A stretch of DNA of 64,000 nt, from positions 372,001 through 436,000 of the forward strand of contig NZ_JAPEMI010000001.1 in assembly GCF_026342835.1 (NCBI RefSeq), in the 5' to 3' direction. Each line of letters starts with the position of its first letter. Position 1 is the stretch's first letter. The position numbers and the translations under genes are program-made. The stretch comes from Streptomyces sp. NBC_00154 (GTDB lineage Bacteria; Actinomycetota; Actinomycetes; Streptomycetales; Streptomycetaceae). The notes beneath the pieces are model-generated. The model was not told the origin of the DNA and made no database searches. It saw only the letters and a list, made by a program, of their open reading frames with translations. Positions 1-8,137 of this stretch are shown one piece after another.

Positions 1-256
1 TCAGGTCCTTCTCGGTGACCGCACCACCCGCATCGTGCGTGTGCACGGCCAGGGCAACAGTGTTGTATCCGAGCGTCAGATCGGAGTGATGGTTCAGCTC
101 GTCCTGGATCTGGGCGACATGGACGGCCAGTGCAGCGGCGGCGAAGTGCGAGGCGAGCCGGTAGGTACGGGTGATCCGGTCACCCTCCAGCGCCCATCCG
201 GGCAGCTCGCTCAGCCGGTCCTCGATCTCTTTCTGCGACAGCGGTTCGGTGGGCAC
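1..256 (-). CDS. Pterin-4a-carbinolamine dehydratase (3' end outside window)
   Basis: The protein starts at a GTG (256) with GAGGGAG seven bases upstream, and the frame is still open at base 1, so the C-terminal end lies outside the window. The visible 85 residues include the family pattern of two adjacent histidines (ELNHHSDLTLGYNTV) followed by ALAVHTHDAGGAVTEKDL. This family dehydrates 4a-hydroxytetrahydrobiopterin and can also act as a small dimeric cofactor. Conserved actinobacterial versions are about 100 residues, so only a few residues are missing. It is divergent from the XRE regulator at 319, with a short shared upstream region. Confidence 0.85.
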   Translation of the reverse strand, partial: MPTEPLSQKEIEDRLSELPGWALEGDRITRTYRLASHFAAAALAVHVAQIQDELNHHSDLTLGYNTVALAVHTHDAGGAVTEKDL

Positions 257-318
257 GGGGCGGCTCCCTCACGAGGTCGGTTGCTGATGGGCGGTGGCGG
301 TGACGTTACGGTCTCCGT

Positions 319-1128
319 ATGACAACTGTCGCGCTTGACACGGGGGTAGGGCCACTGCTGCGCAGCTGGCGTCAGCAGCGGCGGATCAGCCAGCTGGAGC
401 TGGCCCTGCGCGCCGACTCCTCGGCCCGTCACATCTCCTTCATCGAGACGGGCCGTTCTCGCCCCAGCGAGGAGATGATCCTGCGGCTGGCCGATCATCT
501 CGACATCCCGGTCAGGGAACGCAACGCCCTGCTGGTGGTGGCCGGTTACGCGCCCCGCTACGCGGAGACCGCGCTCGACGACCCGGCGATGGGCGCGCTG
601 CGCGACGGCATGGAGCAGCTGTTGCAGGGGTACGACCCGTATCCGGCGCTCGTCGTCGACGGCACGTACACCGTGGTGGCGGCCAATCAAGGCATCGCGA
701 TGCTGCTGGAAGGGGTGGCGGAGCATCTGCTCGCCCCGCCGCTGAACGCCATGCGGCTCACCCTTCATCCGCAGGGTCTCGCCCCGCGCATCCGTAATCT
801 GCGGGCGTGGCGGGCGGATCTGCTGGCGCAGATGGAGCGTCAGATCGCGCTGGCCCGTTCGGCGGAGCTGCGTGAACTGTACGAGGAGGTCGCCGCCTAT
901 CCGGTGCCGGACGGCGCCGGCGGTCAGGACGAGCCGGCGGGGCCGCCTTCGGCGCTGTCGTTCGCGCTGCCGCTGGTGATCGAGCACCACGGGCGGGTGC
1001 TGTCGTTCGTCTCCTCCATCGCGACGTTCAATACGCCGATGGATGTCACGGTGGCCGAGTTGGCGATCGAGACGTTCCTGCCCGCCGATCAGGAGACCGC
1101 CTCGTATCTGCGGTCGCTCGCCTCCTGA
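319..1128 (+). CDS. XRE-family regulator with MmyB-like ligand-binding domain
   Basis: A 269-residue protein. An N-terminal helix-turn-helix lies at about residues 10-65 (RRISQLELALRADSS, then HISFIETGRSRPS). It is followed by an MmyB-like domain at about 95-265 (GYDPYPALVVDGTYTVVAAN), a PAS-like fold that in MmyB binds a fatty-acid-like ligand. This architecture is very common in Streptomyces. The ATG at 319 lies directly after a short leader and the gene is divergent from the pterin dehydratase. Its targets are unknown; the neighbouring dehydratase or the DUF1275 gene are possible. Confidence 0.88.
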   Translation: MTTVALDTGVGPLLRSWRQQRRISQLELALRADSSARHISFIETGRSRPSEEMILRLADHLDIPVRERNALLVVAGYAPRYAETALDDPAMGALRDGMEQLLQGYDPYPALVVDGTYTVVAANQGIAMLLEGVAEHLLAPPLNAMRLTLHPQGLAPRIRNLRAWRADLLAQMERQIALARSAELRELYEEVAAYPVPDGAGGQDEPAGPPSALSFALPLVIEHHGRVLSFVSSIATFNTPMDVTVAELAIETFLPADQETASYLRSLAS

Positions 1129-1168
1129 CGGCCGGGCGTCAGGTGCGGCCCTCGCCGGGCGCGCGGTG

Positions 1169-1918
1169 TCATTTCTTGGCGAGGGGGCGGGTCCACGGGG
1201 CGTCGGTGCGCGCCAGGACGGTCGCCGCCGCGCTCACCGCCGCCAGGATGACCGCGGCGAGCAGCAGGGGCAGCGTCGGGTGTCCGTTCAGGACGGCGAG
1301 GGCTCCGACGACGGCGCCGAGCAGCATGGCGCAGGCCGAGACCACCCGCCGTCCGGCCTTGTTGCCGGCTCCTCCGGTGAGATGGCTGTCGGCGGCGATG
1401 CCGGTGATGGTGAGGGTCAGCACCGTGGTGGTGAGGTCGGGGACCGCGAGAGCGCGGGAGACGGCGTTCTGCACACCGAGGCCGAGGGCGAGCAGCACGA
1501 TGAGGGTGAAGCGGACCCCTCCCACGAACGGAGTGCCGGACACCAGCGTGACGATCACGGCGGCCGCGACGCACACGGTCTCGGCGAGGAGCGCGTACTG
1601 GAGCATTCTGCCCCGGTGGGCGTGGGTGCGGTGCACGAGCAGGCCGCCGAGCAGCGCCCCGGTGGCGAAGGCGGCGAGAGCGACGAGCGAGGCGGCGACC
1701 GAGAAACCGGGGGCCCCGGCGAACGCGAAGCCGGAGAAGACCACGTTGCCGGTCATGTTGGCGACGAAGACCCTGCCCAGCTGCAGATAGCTGACGGCGT
1801 CGACCAGGCCGGTGACGACGGTCAGGGCGAGCATCAGGGGCGGCAGCGGCCCGTGCCGGTCGGTCATGTCCGGTACGAGGGTGGCCCAGGCCTCACGCAG
1901 CAGGACGGGCATGAGCAC
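1169..1918 (-). CDS. DUF1275 (YoaK-like) membrane protein
   Basis: A 249-residue protein with about six hydrophobic helices. The N-terminal LMLALTVVTGLVDAVSYLQL, then FVANMTGNVVFSGFA, is the hallmark of the DUF1275/YoaK family; function is unknown and a transport role is only suspected. It is convergent with the XRE gene (40 bp between stops) and separated from secDF by a strong hairpin, so it is probably transcribed alone. Confidence 0.85.
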   Translation of the reverse strand: MLMPVLLREAWATLVPDMTDRHGPLPPLMLALTVVTGLVDAVSYLQLGRVFVANMTGNVVFSGFAFAGAPGFSVAASLVALAAFATGALLGGLLVHRTHAHRGRMLQYALLAETVCVAAAVIVTLVSGTPFVGGVRFTLIVLLALGLGVQNAVSRALAVPDLTTTVLTLTITGIAADSHLTGGAGNKAGRRVVSACAMLLGAVVGALAVLNGHPTLPLLLAAVILAAVSAAATVLARTDAPWTRPLAKK

Positions 1919-1981
1919 GCTCCAATCACCGGGACGGAATCAGGATTGTGCCGTGATCGGGGTGCGGAACGCAGGACCGCC

Positions 1982-2029
1982 GCAGCGTGTGCCGCCCCCG
2001 CACCGGTGGGTGGGGGCGACACATGCTGC
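1982..2029 (-). terminator. Hairpin terminator downstream of secDF
   Basis: An 18-bp stem (1982-1999 paired with 2012-2029, the only two non-Watson-Crick positions being wobble-compatible on one strand) with a 12-nt loop. It lies between the secDF stop (2043) and the DUF1275 start (1918). No U-tract is visible, which is usual for Streptomyces hairpin terminators. Confidence 0.6.
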
Positions 2030-2042
2030 GGGAGCGAAGTGC

Positions 2043-4346
2043 TTATACGCGCGCCCCGTTGTCGAGCGGGTCCCGGTGTTTCGCTCCCGCGCCGGACGTG
2101 CGTCCGGGCGCGCGCTTGCGTGCGGGCGGCGCGGCCTTGCTGCTCCTCTCCAGGGTGAGCGCGACCGGTACGGCGGTCAGGACGGAGGAGTACGTGCCGA
2201 CGCAGATGCCGATGAGCAGGGCGAGCGCGAAGTCCGCGAGGGAGTCGCCGCCCAGCACGGCGAGGGCGGCCAGGATGAAGAGGGCGCCCATGCCGGTGTT
2301 GACGGTTCTGGGCACGGTCTGCAGGACGGCACGGTTGGCGATGGTCGTCACGGATTCGCGGCGTGCCTTCGCCCACAGTTCGCGGACCCGGTCGAAGACG
2401 ACCACCGAGTCGTTGACGGAGTAACCGATGACGGTGAGAAGTGCGGCCAGGAAGATGCCGTCGACGGTGCGGCCGAGCCAGGCGAACGCGCCGACCAGCA
2501 GGATGACGTCGTGGACGAGCGCGGCGACCGATGCCAGGGCGAACGTCCAGCGGAACCGGACCGCCAGATAGGCGAGTTGTACGAGGACGGCGACGGCGAG
2601 CGCGATCAGCGCGTTGCGCCGCAGTTCGTCGCCGAGGCTGGGGCCGATGAGTTCGTCGCGGACCTTGGTGGTGTGGCCGCCCTCCTCGGCAAGGGCGGCG
2701 CGCAGGGCGTGCTCCTGGTGGTTGTCGAGGTCTCCCGTGCGTACGGAGAGGTCGCCGGCGCCCGCCGTGGTGACCTCGGCGTCGCCGAACCCCGCTCCGG
2801 CCAGGACGGTGCGGGCGGTTTCCACGTCGACGGGCCGGCTGGTGGAGTACTCGACGAGCCGGCCGCCGGTGAACTCCACGCCCAGGTTGACACCCCGTAC
2901 GGCGATGCCGAGAACCGCGACGGTGATCAGGGCCGTGGAGATCAGCAGCCAGCGGCGGGGGGACCGGAACAACTGCGGATCACGGCGGGCCAGCCAGGTC
3001 CGTACGCGTCCGGGACGCGCGATGCCGTTGACGCCCCGGTAGTCGCTGACGAACCGCGAGCGGGACGCGATCTCGGTGAGGGCGCGAGCGATGACCAGCG
3101 CCGAGAACATCGACGCGAGAACACCGATGGCGAGCGTGACCCCGAAGCCCTTGACCGGTCCCGAGCCGAGGAAGAACAGCAGACCGGCCGCGATCAGTGT
3201 GGTCACGTTGGAGTCGGCGACCGCGCTCCAGGCGTTACGGAACCCGGCGGTCATCGCGGAGCGCAGGGAGCGGCCGGACCGTTCCGCGTACTCCTCTCTG
3301 GCGCGTTCGAAGACCAGCACGTTGGCGTCGACCGCCATCCCGATGGCGAGGACGAATCCGGCGAGTCCGGGGAGGGTGAGGGTGACGCCGAGAGCGACCA
3401 GCGCGGCGTACGAGACGACTCCGTACGCGGCCAGGGCCACCGCGGCGAGTGCGCCGAAGAGCCGGTAGACGAACGTGATGAAGAGGGCGGTGGCGGCGGC
3501 GCCGATGAGGGCCGCCCGGGCGCTGGCATCGATGGCGGCGGCGCCCAGCGTCGGGCCGACGGTCCGCTGTTCGACGATCTCGACGGGGAGGGGCAGCGCG
3601 CCGCCCTTGATGAGCAGCGCGAGATCGCGGGCCTCGTCCGCGCCGAAGGAGCCGGTGATCTGCGTGGAGCCGGACGGGAGGCCCACGTTGCAGCCGACGG
3701 ACGGGGCGACCTGGGGGGAGGAGATGACCTGGTCGTCGAGGACGATCGCGACCCGCCGCCGTTCGTCCTGAGCGGGATGGCAGGCGGCTTCGCCAGTCAG
3801 CCGGGTCCAGTCCCGGCCCGCACTCTTGTGGAAGTCGAGGGCGACGGTCCAGCCGGCGCCCTGCTGGGCGTCGAAGGAGGCCCCGGCGTCCTTGACGCCC
3901 GCGCCGGTGAGCCGGGCCGGGCCGAGGGCGAGAGGGCGGCCCTCCTCGTCGGGCAGCGTCGGCCCGGCGGCCTTGCCCTTCTCCTGTTCCGTGCCCGGGC
4001 CCTGGACGGCGTGGAAGCTGAGCTGGGCGGTCCTGCCGATGACTTCGGCGGCCTTGCGCGGGTCCTGGACATCGGGCAGTTCGACGATGATCCGGTCCTC
4101 ACCGGACCGGGTCAGGGTCGGTTCGGCGACGCCGAGCGAGTCGATGCGCATGCGCAGCACCTCAAGGGTCCGGTCGGTGCTCTCCCGGTCCGCCTTCGTG
4201 GTGGCGGAGTCCGTGGCCTGGAGCACCATCCTGGTGCCGCCCTGAAGATCGAGGCCGAGTCTGGGTGACATGGTCAGCGTGATGAGCACGGAGACGAGCA
4301 GCACGGCCGCAGCCAGGACCGCTCGCACCGTGGTGGCGCGAGTCAT
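2043..4346 (-). CDS. secDF: SecDF single-chain protein translocase subunit
   Basis: A 767-residue fusion of SecD and SecF, the proton-driven accessory subunits that help SecYEG release exported proteins. The SecD half has an N-terminal helix followed by LGLDLQGGTRMVLQA and a periplasmic region with RIIVELPDVQDP. The SecF half starts near residue 470 with another helix and VNLGVEFTGGRLVEYS, and ends with GYSVNDSVVVFDRVRE. The ATG at 4346 has GGAGG six bases upstream; an in-frame codon 11 residues earlier has no ribosome site. Streptomyces usually carry separate secD and secF genes as well, so this is probably the second, fused copy. It is the last gene of an operon with the small membrane protein and the mreB-like gene. 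Confidence 0.92.
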   Translation of the reverse strand: MTRATTVRAVLAAAVLLVSVLITLTMSPRLGLDLQGGTRMVLQATDSATTKADRESTDRTLEVLRMRIDSLGVAEPTLTRSGEDRIIVELPDVQDPRKAAEVIGRTAQLSFHAVQGPGTEQEKGKAAGPTLPDEEGRPLALGPARLTGAGVKDAGASFDAQQGAGWTVALDFHKSAGRDWTRLTGEAACHPAQDERRRVAIVLDDQVISSPQVAPSVGCNVGLPSGSTQITGSFGADEARDLALLIKGGALPLPVEIVEQRTVGPTLGAAAIDASARAALIGAAATALFITFVYRLFGALAAVALAAYGVVSYAALVALGVTLTLPGLAGFVLAIGMAVDANVLVFERAREEYAERSGRSLRSAMTAGFRNAWSAVADSNVTTLIAAGLLFFLGSGPVKGFGVTLAIGVLASMFSALVIARALTEIASRSRFVSDYRGVNGIARPGRVRTWLARRDPQLFRSPRRWLLISTALITVAVLGIAVRGVNLGVEFTGGRLVEYSTSRPVDVETARTVLAGAGFGDAEVTTAGAGDLSVRTGDLDNHQEHALRAALAEEGGHTTKVRDELIGPSLGDELRRNALIALAVAVLVQLAYLAVRFRWTFALASVAALVHDVILLVGAFAWLGRTVDGIFLAALLTVIGYSVNDSVVVFDRVRELWAKARRESVTTIANRAVLQTVPRTVNTGMGALFILAALAVLGGDSLADFALALLIGICVGTYSSVLTAVPVALTLERSSKAAPPARKRAPGRTSGAGAKHRDPLDNGARV

Positions 4347-4397
4347 GGAAATCCTCCGAGGGACGCCGGCCGCCCTCACCTCGGCGAGGACGCGCCG

Positions 4398-4991
4398 TCA
4401 GATCTGTCGAGCAGAACGGTGGCCGAGGGAACGGTCCGTCCTCGGAGGGCCGCGTACGCCGGGGAGCGCCACGCGGAGGCGGTCGGCTGCGAAGGAGGGG
4501 GCGTCCGGGGCCCGTTGCAGAGCGGGAAGCGGTACCTGGATGCCGTCCGGCCCCGGCAGCAGGGCGCCGCCGGGGCCGGGCGGTGGGAGCTGGTGCTGAA
4601 TACGGATGTGGTCGGTGGCGACCCAGGGGCGGGGAACGGCCGGGAGGTCTGTGCGGTCGTGGCCGGTCGCCGTGGCCGTGCGGGCCCACCGGGTGTCGTG
4701 CGGGGGGCCGGGGCGGACGGTCCGGCCGGTGCGCTGGGTGGGCGTCGGGGCGGTGGGCGGGTGCGCGGCGGCGGACGCAGGACCGGTCAGGGAGCGTGGC
4801 GGGGTTACGCCTCCGGCGGCCGCGACGGCTGCGGACGCGCCGCCGACGACGGTGAGCACGACGAGGAGAAGCACGACCAGGGCCTGACGGGCCGCCGTCG
4901 TGCGCCCTCGGCGCGCCGTACGGCGGGCCGAGCTGTTCGGTCGCCGTCTCGGGGGTGTGTACCCCGGGGGCGGCGCCGGCAAGGTGGTCAC
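4398..4991 (-). CDS. Small proline-rich single-pass membrane protein
   Basis: A 197-residue protein of unknown function. It starts at a GTG (4991) that overlaps the stop of the MreB-like gene as GTGA, so translation is probably coupled. An arginine-rich N-terminal segment (residues 15-35) precedes one hydrophobic helix (about 36-55, ALVVLLLVVLTVVGG). A Pro/Ala/Thr-rich C-terminal part follows, probably outside the membrane. It sits 51 bp upstream of secDF. Composition is biased enough that homologues would be hard to recognise, but the overlap, orientation and topology support a real gene. Confidence 0.7.
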   Translation of the reverse strand: MTTLPAPPPGYTPPRRRPNSSARRTARRGRTTAARQALVVLLLVVLTVVGGASAAVAAAGGVTPPRSLTGPASAAAHPPTAPTPTQRTGRTVRPGPPHDTRWARTATATGHDRTDLPAVPRPWVATDHIRIQHQLPPPGPGGALLPGPDGIQVPLPALQRAPDAPSFAADRLRVALPGVRGPPRTDRSLGHRSARQI

Positions 4992-5812
4992 CTCACCGGG
5001 CCGGGCAGGGCCGATGCCGCGCCGGCGTGCCGGAGCGCGGAACCGAGGATCAGTCCCGCGCCGCGCACCACCGTGGTGGCCGGGTCGTCGGCGAGCCGCA
5101 CCGGAACCCCGAGGCGGACCGCGATCCGGTTGGTGATGTCGGGGCGCAGCGCACCGCCTCCGGCGAGCAACGGCCCCTTGCGCAGGGCTCCGAGGACCGC
5201 GCCGTGCCGGTCCTGCCGCCACATCTCCATGATCATGTCCAGTGCGGTGCGGACGACAGCGGTGGGCGGCTCGGCGGGTCCGAGGTCACTGAGCCCGGTC
5301 TCGGCCTGGCGGGCGTCACAGACCATTCCGTCGACCAGGAGGCTGACTTCGATCAGCTCGGCCCCGATGTCGACGACGAGCAGCGGGCCGCCGTCCTGCG
5401 GTCCGGCGTATGCAGCAGCGGCTCTGGCGCTGTCCAGCACGATGATGCGCGTCGGCTCGAGTACGGCGAGCAGCTCCCGCACCTCGGCCCGGTGTTCGGG
5501 CCCGGCGAGGACCGGGTGGCTGAGGACGATCAGGGTCTCGCTCCGGTCGGCGCCCAGAGCCGTGTCGGCGATGCGGCTGAGCATCCGGCCGCAGGACTCG
5601 GGGTCGACGATGCGCCCGCGCCGGACCGGACGGCCGTGACCGGACCCGCCCTCGGGATCGCCGGTGGACTCGGCTTCGGTGACGATGCCGAGTCCGGGGA
5701 TCCAGGCGCGGGTGCAGGAGCTGCCGAGGTCGAGCGCGAGTCCGCGGGTGACACCGCGGTATCCGTTGCGGATGGACCGGCCGTGTCGCCGTCCGTCGTG
5801 CGGAGAATGCAC
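4988..5812 (-). CDS. Short MreB/Mbl-like actin-fold protein
   Basis: A 274-residue actin-fold ATPase-like protein. The phosphate-1 motif GLALDLGSSCTRAWI is near residue 24 and the phosphate-2 motif LLVVDIGAELIEVSL near residue 147. A C-terminal LLAGGGALRPDI matches the adenosine loop. Bona fide MreB is about 340 residues; the missing length fits loss of a subdomain, as described for a short MreB-like protein in Streptomyces coelicolor. It starts at GTG 5812 with GAGGG just upstream and is the first gene of the operon with the small membrane protein and secDF. It may act in cell-wall or spore-wall assembly, but filament formation cannot be assumed. Confidence 0.78.
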   Translation of the reverse strand: MHSPHDGRRHGRSIRNGYRGVTRGLALDLGSSCTRAWIPGLGIVTEAESTGDPEGGSGHGRPVRRGRIVDPESCGRMLSRIADTALGADRSETLIVLSHPVLAGPEHRAEVRELLAVLEPTRIIVLDSARAAAAYAGPQDGGPLLVVDIGAELIEVSLLVDGMVCDARQAETGLSDLGPAEPPTAVVRTALDMIMEMWRQDRHGAVLGALRKGPLLAGGGALRPDITNRIAVRLGVPVRLADDPATTVVRGAGLILGSALRHAGAASALPGPVR

Positions 5813-5829
5813 CGTCCCTCATCCCCCGG

Positions 5830-5950
5830 CTTGCCGCAGCAGCCGTTCACACACACGTCGACCCGCTGATAGCGAGGCACGACCGAGCCCTCACTATGCA
5901 ATAAGAAGGCAAAGAAAGCCACTCTTAGGTAAAATCCAAGGGTTCGGCGC
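5830..5950 (-). promoter_or_regulatory. AT-rich promoter region of the mreB-like/secDF operon
   Basis: The gap between ligA and the mreB-like gene contains an unusually AT-rich stretch (about 5890-5940). On the minus strand TGGCTT and CATAGT are separated by 17 bases, a plausible -35/-10 pair about 85 bases before the GTG. This assignment is by eye only. Confidence 0.35.
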
Positions 5951-5980
5951 GCCCGTCCGTCCACCCGCGCGGACGGGCGC
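5949..5980 (-). terminator. Hairpin terminator downstream of ligA
   Basis: A perfect 11-bp stem (GCGCCCGTCCG at 5949-5959 paired with 5970-5980) with a 10-nt loop, 17 bases after the ligA stop on the minus strand. Confidence 0.65.
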
Positions 5981-5996
5981 CCGAGTGTTCCGCCCC

Positions 5997-8102
5997 TCAC
6001 ACCTCCGACGGCAGGAACTCGGCGATCAACTCGGCGAACTCGTCCGGCGCGGCGATCCGTACACCGAGATCCTCCGCCTTGGTGCGCTTGGACCCGGCCT
6101 TCTCCCCGGCGACCAGCAGCGTGGTGCGCTTGGAGACGCTGGACGAGGACTTCCCGCCGGCCCGCTCGATCAGCTCGTTCATCTGGTTCCGCGAGAGCTT
6201 CTCCAGCGCCCCGGTCATGGCTCCGGTGACCACCACCGTCATCCCGTCCAGCGGCCGTTCGGCCGCCGCCTCGCCGTCCGCGGGGACAGCGGCCCCGTCC
6301 GCGTCCTCCTCGCCGGGCTCCGGCGGCGGCGTCGCGCCGGGCTCGACCATGTTGACCCGGGCGGCGACCAGCTTCTCGATCAGCGGGGCGAGCTCCACCA
6401 GCTCCGCGACGACGGCCGCGGCCTTCTCCTTGCCGATGCCGTCCACCTGCTGGAGCGCATCGGCATCGGCGGTCCGGATCCGGTCCATGGTCGCGAAGTG
6501 GCGGGCGATCCGCCGCGACATGGAGCGCCCGGTGCCCCGAACCCCCAGCGCGCAGAAGACCCGGGAGAGCGGCCGGCTGCGCGCCGTCTCGATGGCGGCC
6601 AGCAGATTGTCGGTGCTGGTCTCGCCCATCCGCTCCAGGCCGAGCAGCTGCTCGCGTTCGAGAGTGAAGAGATCTGCGAAGTCGGCGACCAGGCCGGCAT
6701 CGACGAGCTGGACGACGCGGGTCGCGCCAAGCCCTTCGATATCGAGCTGGTCGCGTCCCGCCGCGTACGAGATGGAGGCGACCAGGCGGCAGTCCCGGCC
6801 CCGGACACAGCGCCAGCGCTGCTCACCGGTGTCGATCTCGGAGCCGCACTGCGGGCAGGCCTCCGGGAAGACGATCGGCTTCTCGTCGCCGGTCCGCAGA
6901 TGGGCGACGGGTGCTTCGATGCGGGGGATGATGTCGCCCGCCTTGTAGACCATCACCCGGTCGCCCAGACGGAGATCGCGGCGGGTGATGTCGGCCGGGT
7001 TGTGCAGCGTGGCGTAGCTGACGGTCGATCCGTCGATCTCGACCGGCTCCAGCACGGCGCGCGGCGCGATGATCCCGGTCCTGCCGACGTTCCACTCGAC
7101 AGCGAGGAGCCGGGTGACCTTCTCGACGGCCGGAAGCTTGTACGCGATGGCCCAGCGCGGCGCCCGGGTCCCCGAACCGGCCTCGCGCTGGTCGGCCGCG
7201 AGATCCGCCTTGATCACGATGCCGTCGATGCCGAACGGCAACGAGGCGCGCAGCGCGGCGACTTCCTCGACCCGGGCCTGCACCTCCTCGACGGTGGTGA
7301 CGGTGCGCGGCGCCACGTCCGTGTCCGCCGCGGTGTGCACGCCGAGCCCGGCGACGTACTCCAGGACCTCGCTGTGCGGGAGCTCGGACAGGGTGCCGGT
7401 CAGCTCGCCGGACTCCGGGAGCGGCAGGGCACCGTACGCGAAGAACGTCATCTCGACCGTGTAGGGGCGGTCCTTGGCGCGGAGGGTTCCCGCCGCGCCG
7501 TTCCTCGGGTTGGCGAAGGGGGCGCCGCCGTGCTCGGTGCGCACCGTGTTGGCCTGTTCGAACTGCTCGTTCGTCATCAGGATCTCGCCGCGCATCTCGA
7601 TCGTCACCGGCTCGCCGAGCTGTTCCGGAAGCCCGACGACGGTGCCGATCGCATGCGACACGTCCTCTCCCGCGGTGCCGTCGCCCCGGGTGATCAGGCG
7701 CTCCAGCCGGCCGGACCGGTAGCGGGCGGCGACCGCGAGTCCGTCGAGCTTCGGCTCCACGGACCAGGCGGCCACCGGTCTGCCGATCCGGCGCTCCAGG
7801 GACGCCGTCCAGGTGACGAACTGCTCGGCGGAGAACACATTGTCCAAGGAGAGCATCGGCACCGTGTGCGGCACGTCCCCGCCCGCGGCGCCGCCGGCGA
7901 CCTTGCCGCTCGGCGAGGCGGCCAGCACGTCCTGCGGATGCGCCTCCTCGTACGCGGCGATCCCGCGCACCAGCCGGTCGTACGCGTCGTCGTCGAGCGT
8001 GCTCTCGCCCGTGGCGTAGTACGCGGCGGCGGCCGCCGAGGCTTCTTCGACCGCAGCGGCGTAGGCGGCGGCATCGGCGAGCACAACAGCTGAGTTCGTC
8101 AT
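5997..8102 (-). CDS. ligA: NAD-dependent DNA ligase
   Basis: A 701-residue ligase that seals nicks using NAD+. The adenylation lysine is K118 in [14 protein letters not shown]. The OB fold and a four-cysteine zinc finger ([11 protein letters not shown], then CVRGRDC) follow. Helix-hairpin-helix repeats come next, then a C-terminal BRCT domain (about 620-700, [12 protein letters not shown]). The ATG at 8102 has GAGGG upstream; an in-frame GTG/ATG 10 codons earlier is less likely. The KLDG context differs from the usual KxDGLA neighbourhood of the main replicative Streptomyces enzyme, so it may be a second paralogue, but this cannot be settled here. Confidence 0.93.
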   Translation of the reverse strand: MTNSAVVLADAAAYAAAVEEASAAAAAYYATGESTLDDDAYDRLVRGIAAYEEAHPQDVLAASPSGKVAGGAAGGDVPHTVPMLSLDNVFSAEQFVTWTASLERRIGRPVAAWSVEPKLDGLAVAARYRSGRLERLITRGDGTAGEDVSHAIGTVVGLPEQLGEPVTIEMRGEILMTNEQFEQANTVRTEHGGAPFANPRNGAAGTLRAKDRPYTVEMTFFAYGALPLPESGELTGTLSELPHSEVLEYVAGLGVHTAADTDVAPRTVTTVEEVQARVEEVAALRASLPFGIDGIVIKADLAADQREAGSGTRAPRWAIAYKLPAVEKVTRLLAVEWNVGRTGIIAPRAVLEPVEIDGSTVSYATLHNPADITRRDLRLGDRVMVYKAGDIIPRIEAPVAHLRTGDEKPIVFPEACPQCGSEIDTGEQRWRCVRGRDCRLVASISYAAGRDQLDIEGLGATRVVQLVDAGLVADFADLFTLEREQLLGLERMGETSTDNLLAAIETARSRPLSRVFCALGVRGTGRSMSRRIARHFATMDRIRTADADALQQVDGIGKEKAAAVVAELVELAPLIEKLVAARVNMVEPGATPPPEPGEEDADGAAVPADGEAAAERPLDGMTVVVTGAMTGALEKLSRNQMNELIERAGGKSSSSVSKRTTLLVAGEKAGSKRTKAEDLGVRIAAPDEFAELIAEFLPSEV

Positions 8103-8137
8103 GGCCCTCATCCTGCCGCCCACCACTGACAACGCCC

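Noticed and set aside
1812..4268. 818-codon open frame on the plus strand
   Set aside because: It is antisense to secDF, with a Glu/Gly/Asp-rich composition typical of reversed GC-rich coding sequence.
5664..8093. 809-codon open frame opposite ligA
   Set aside because: It is a shadow of ligA; the minus-strand protein has clear ligase domains and third-position GC bias.
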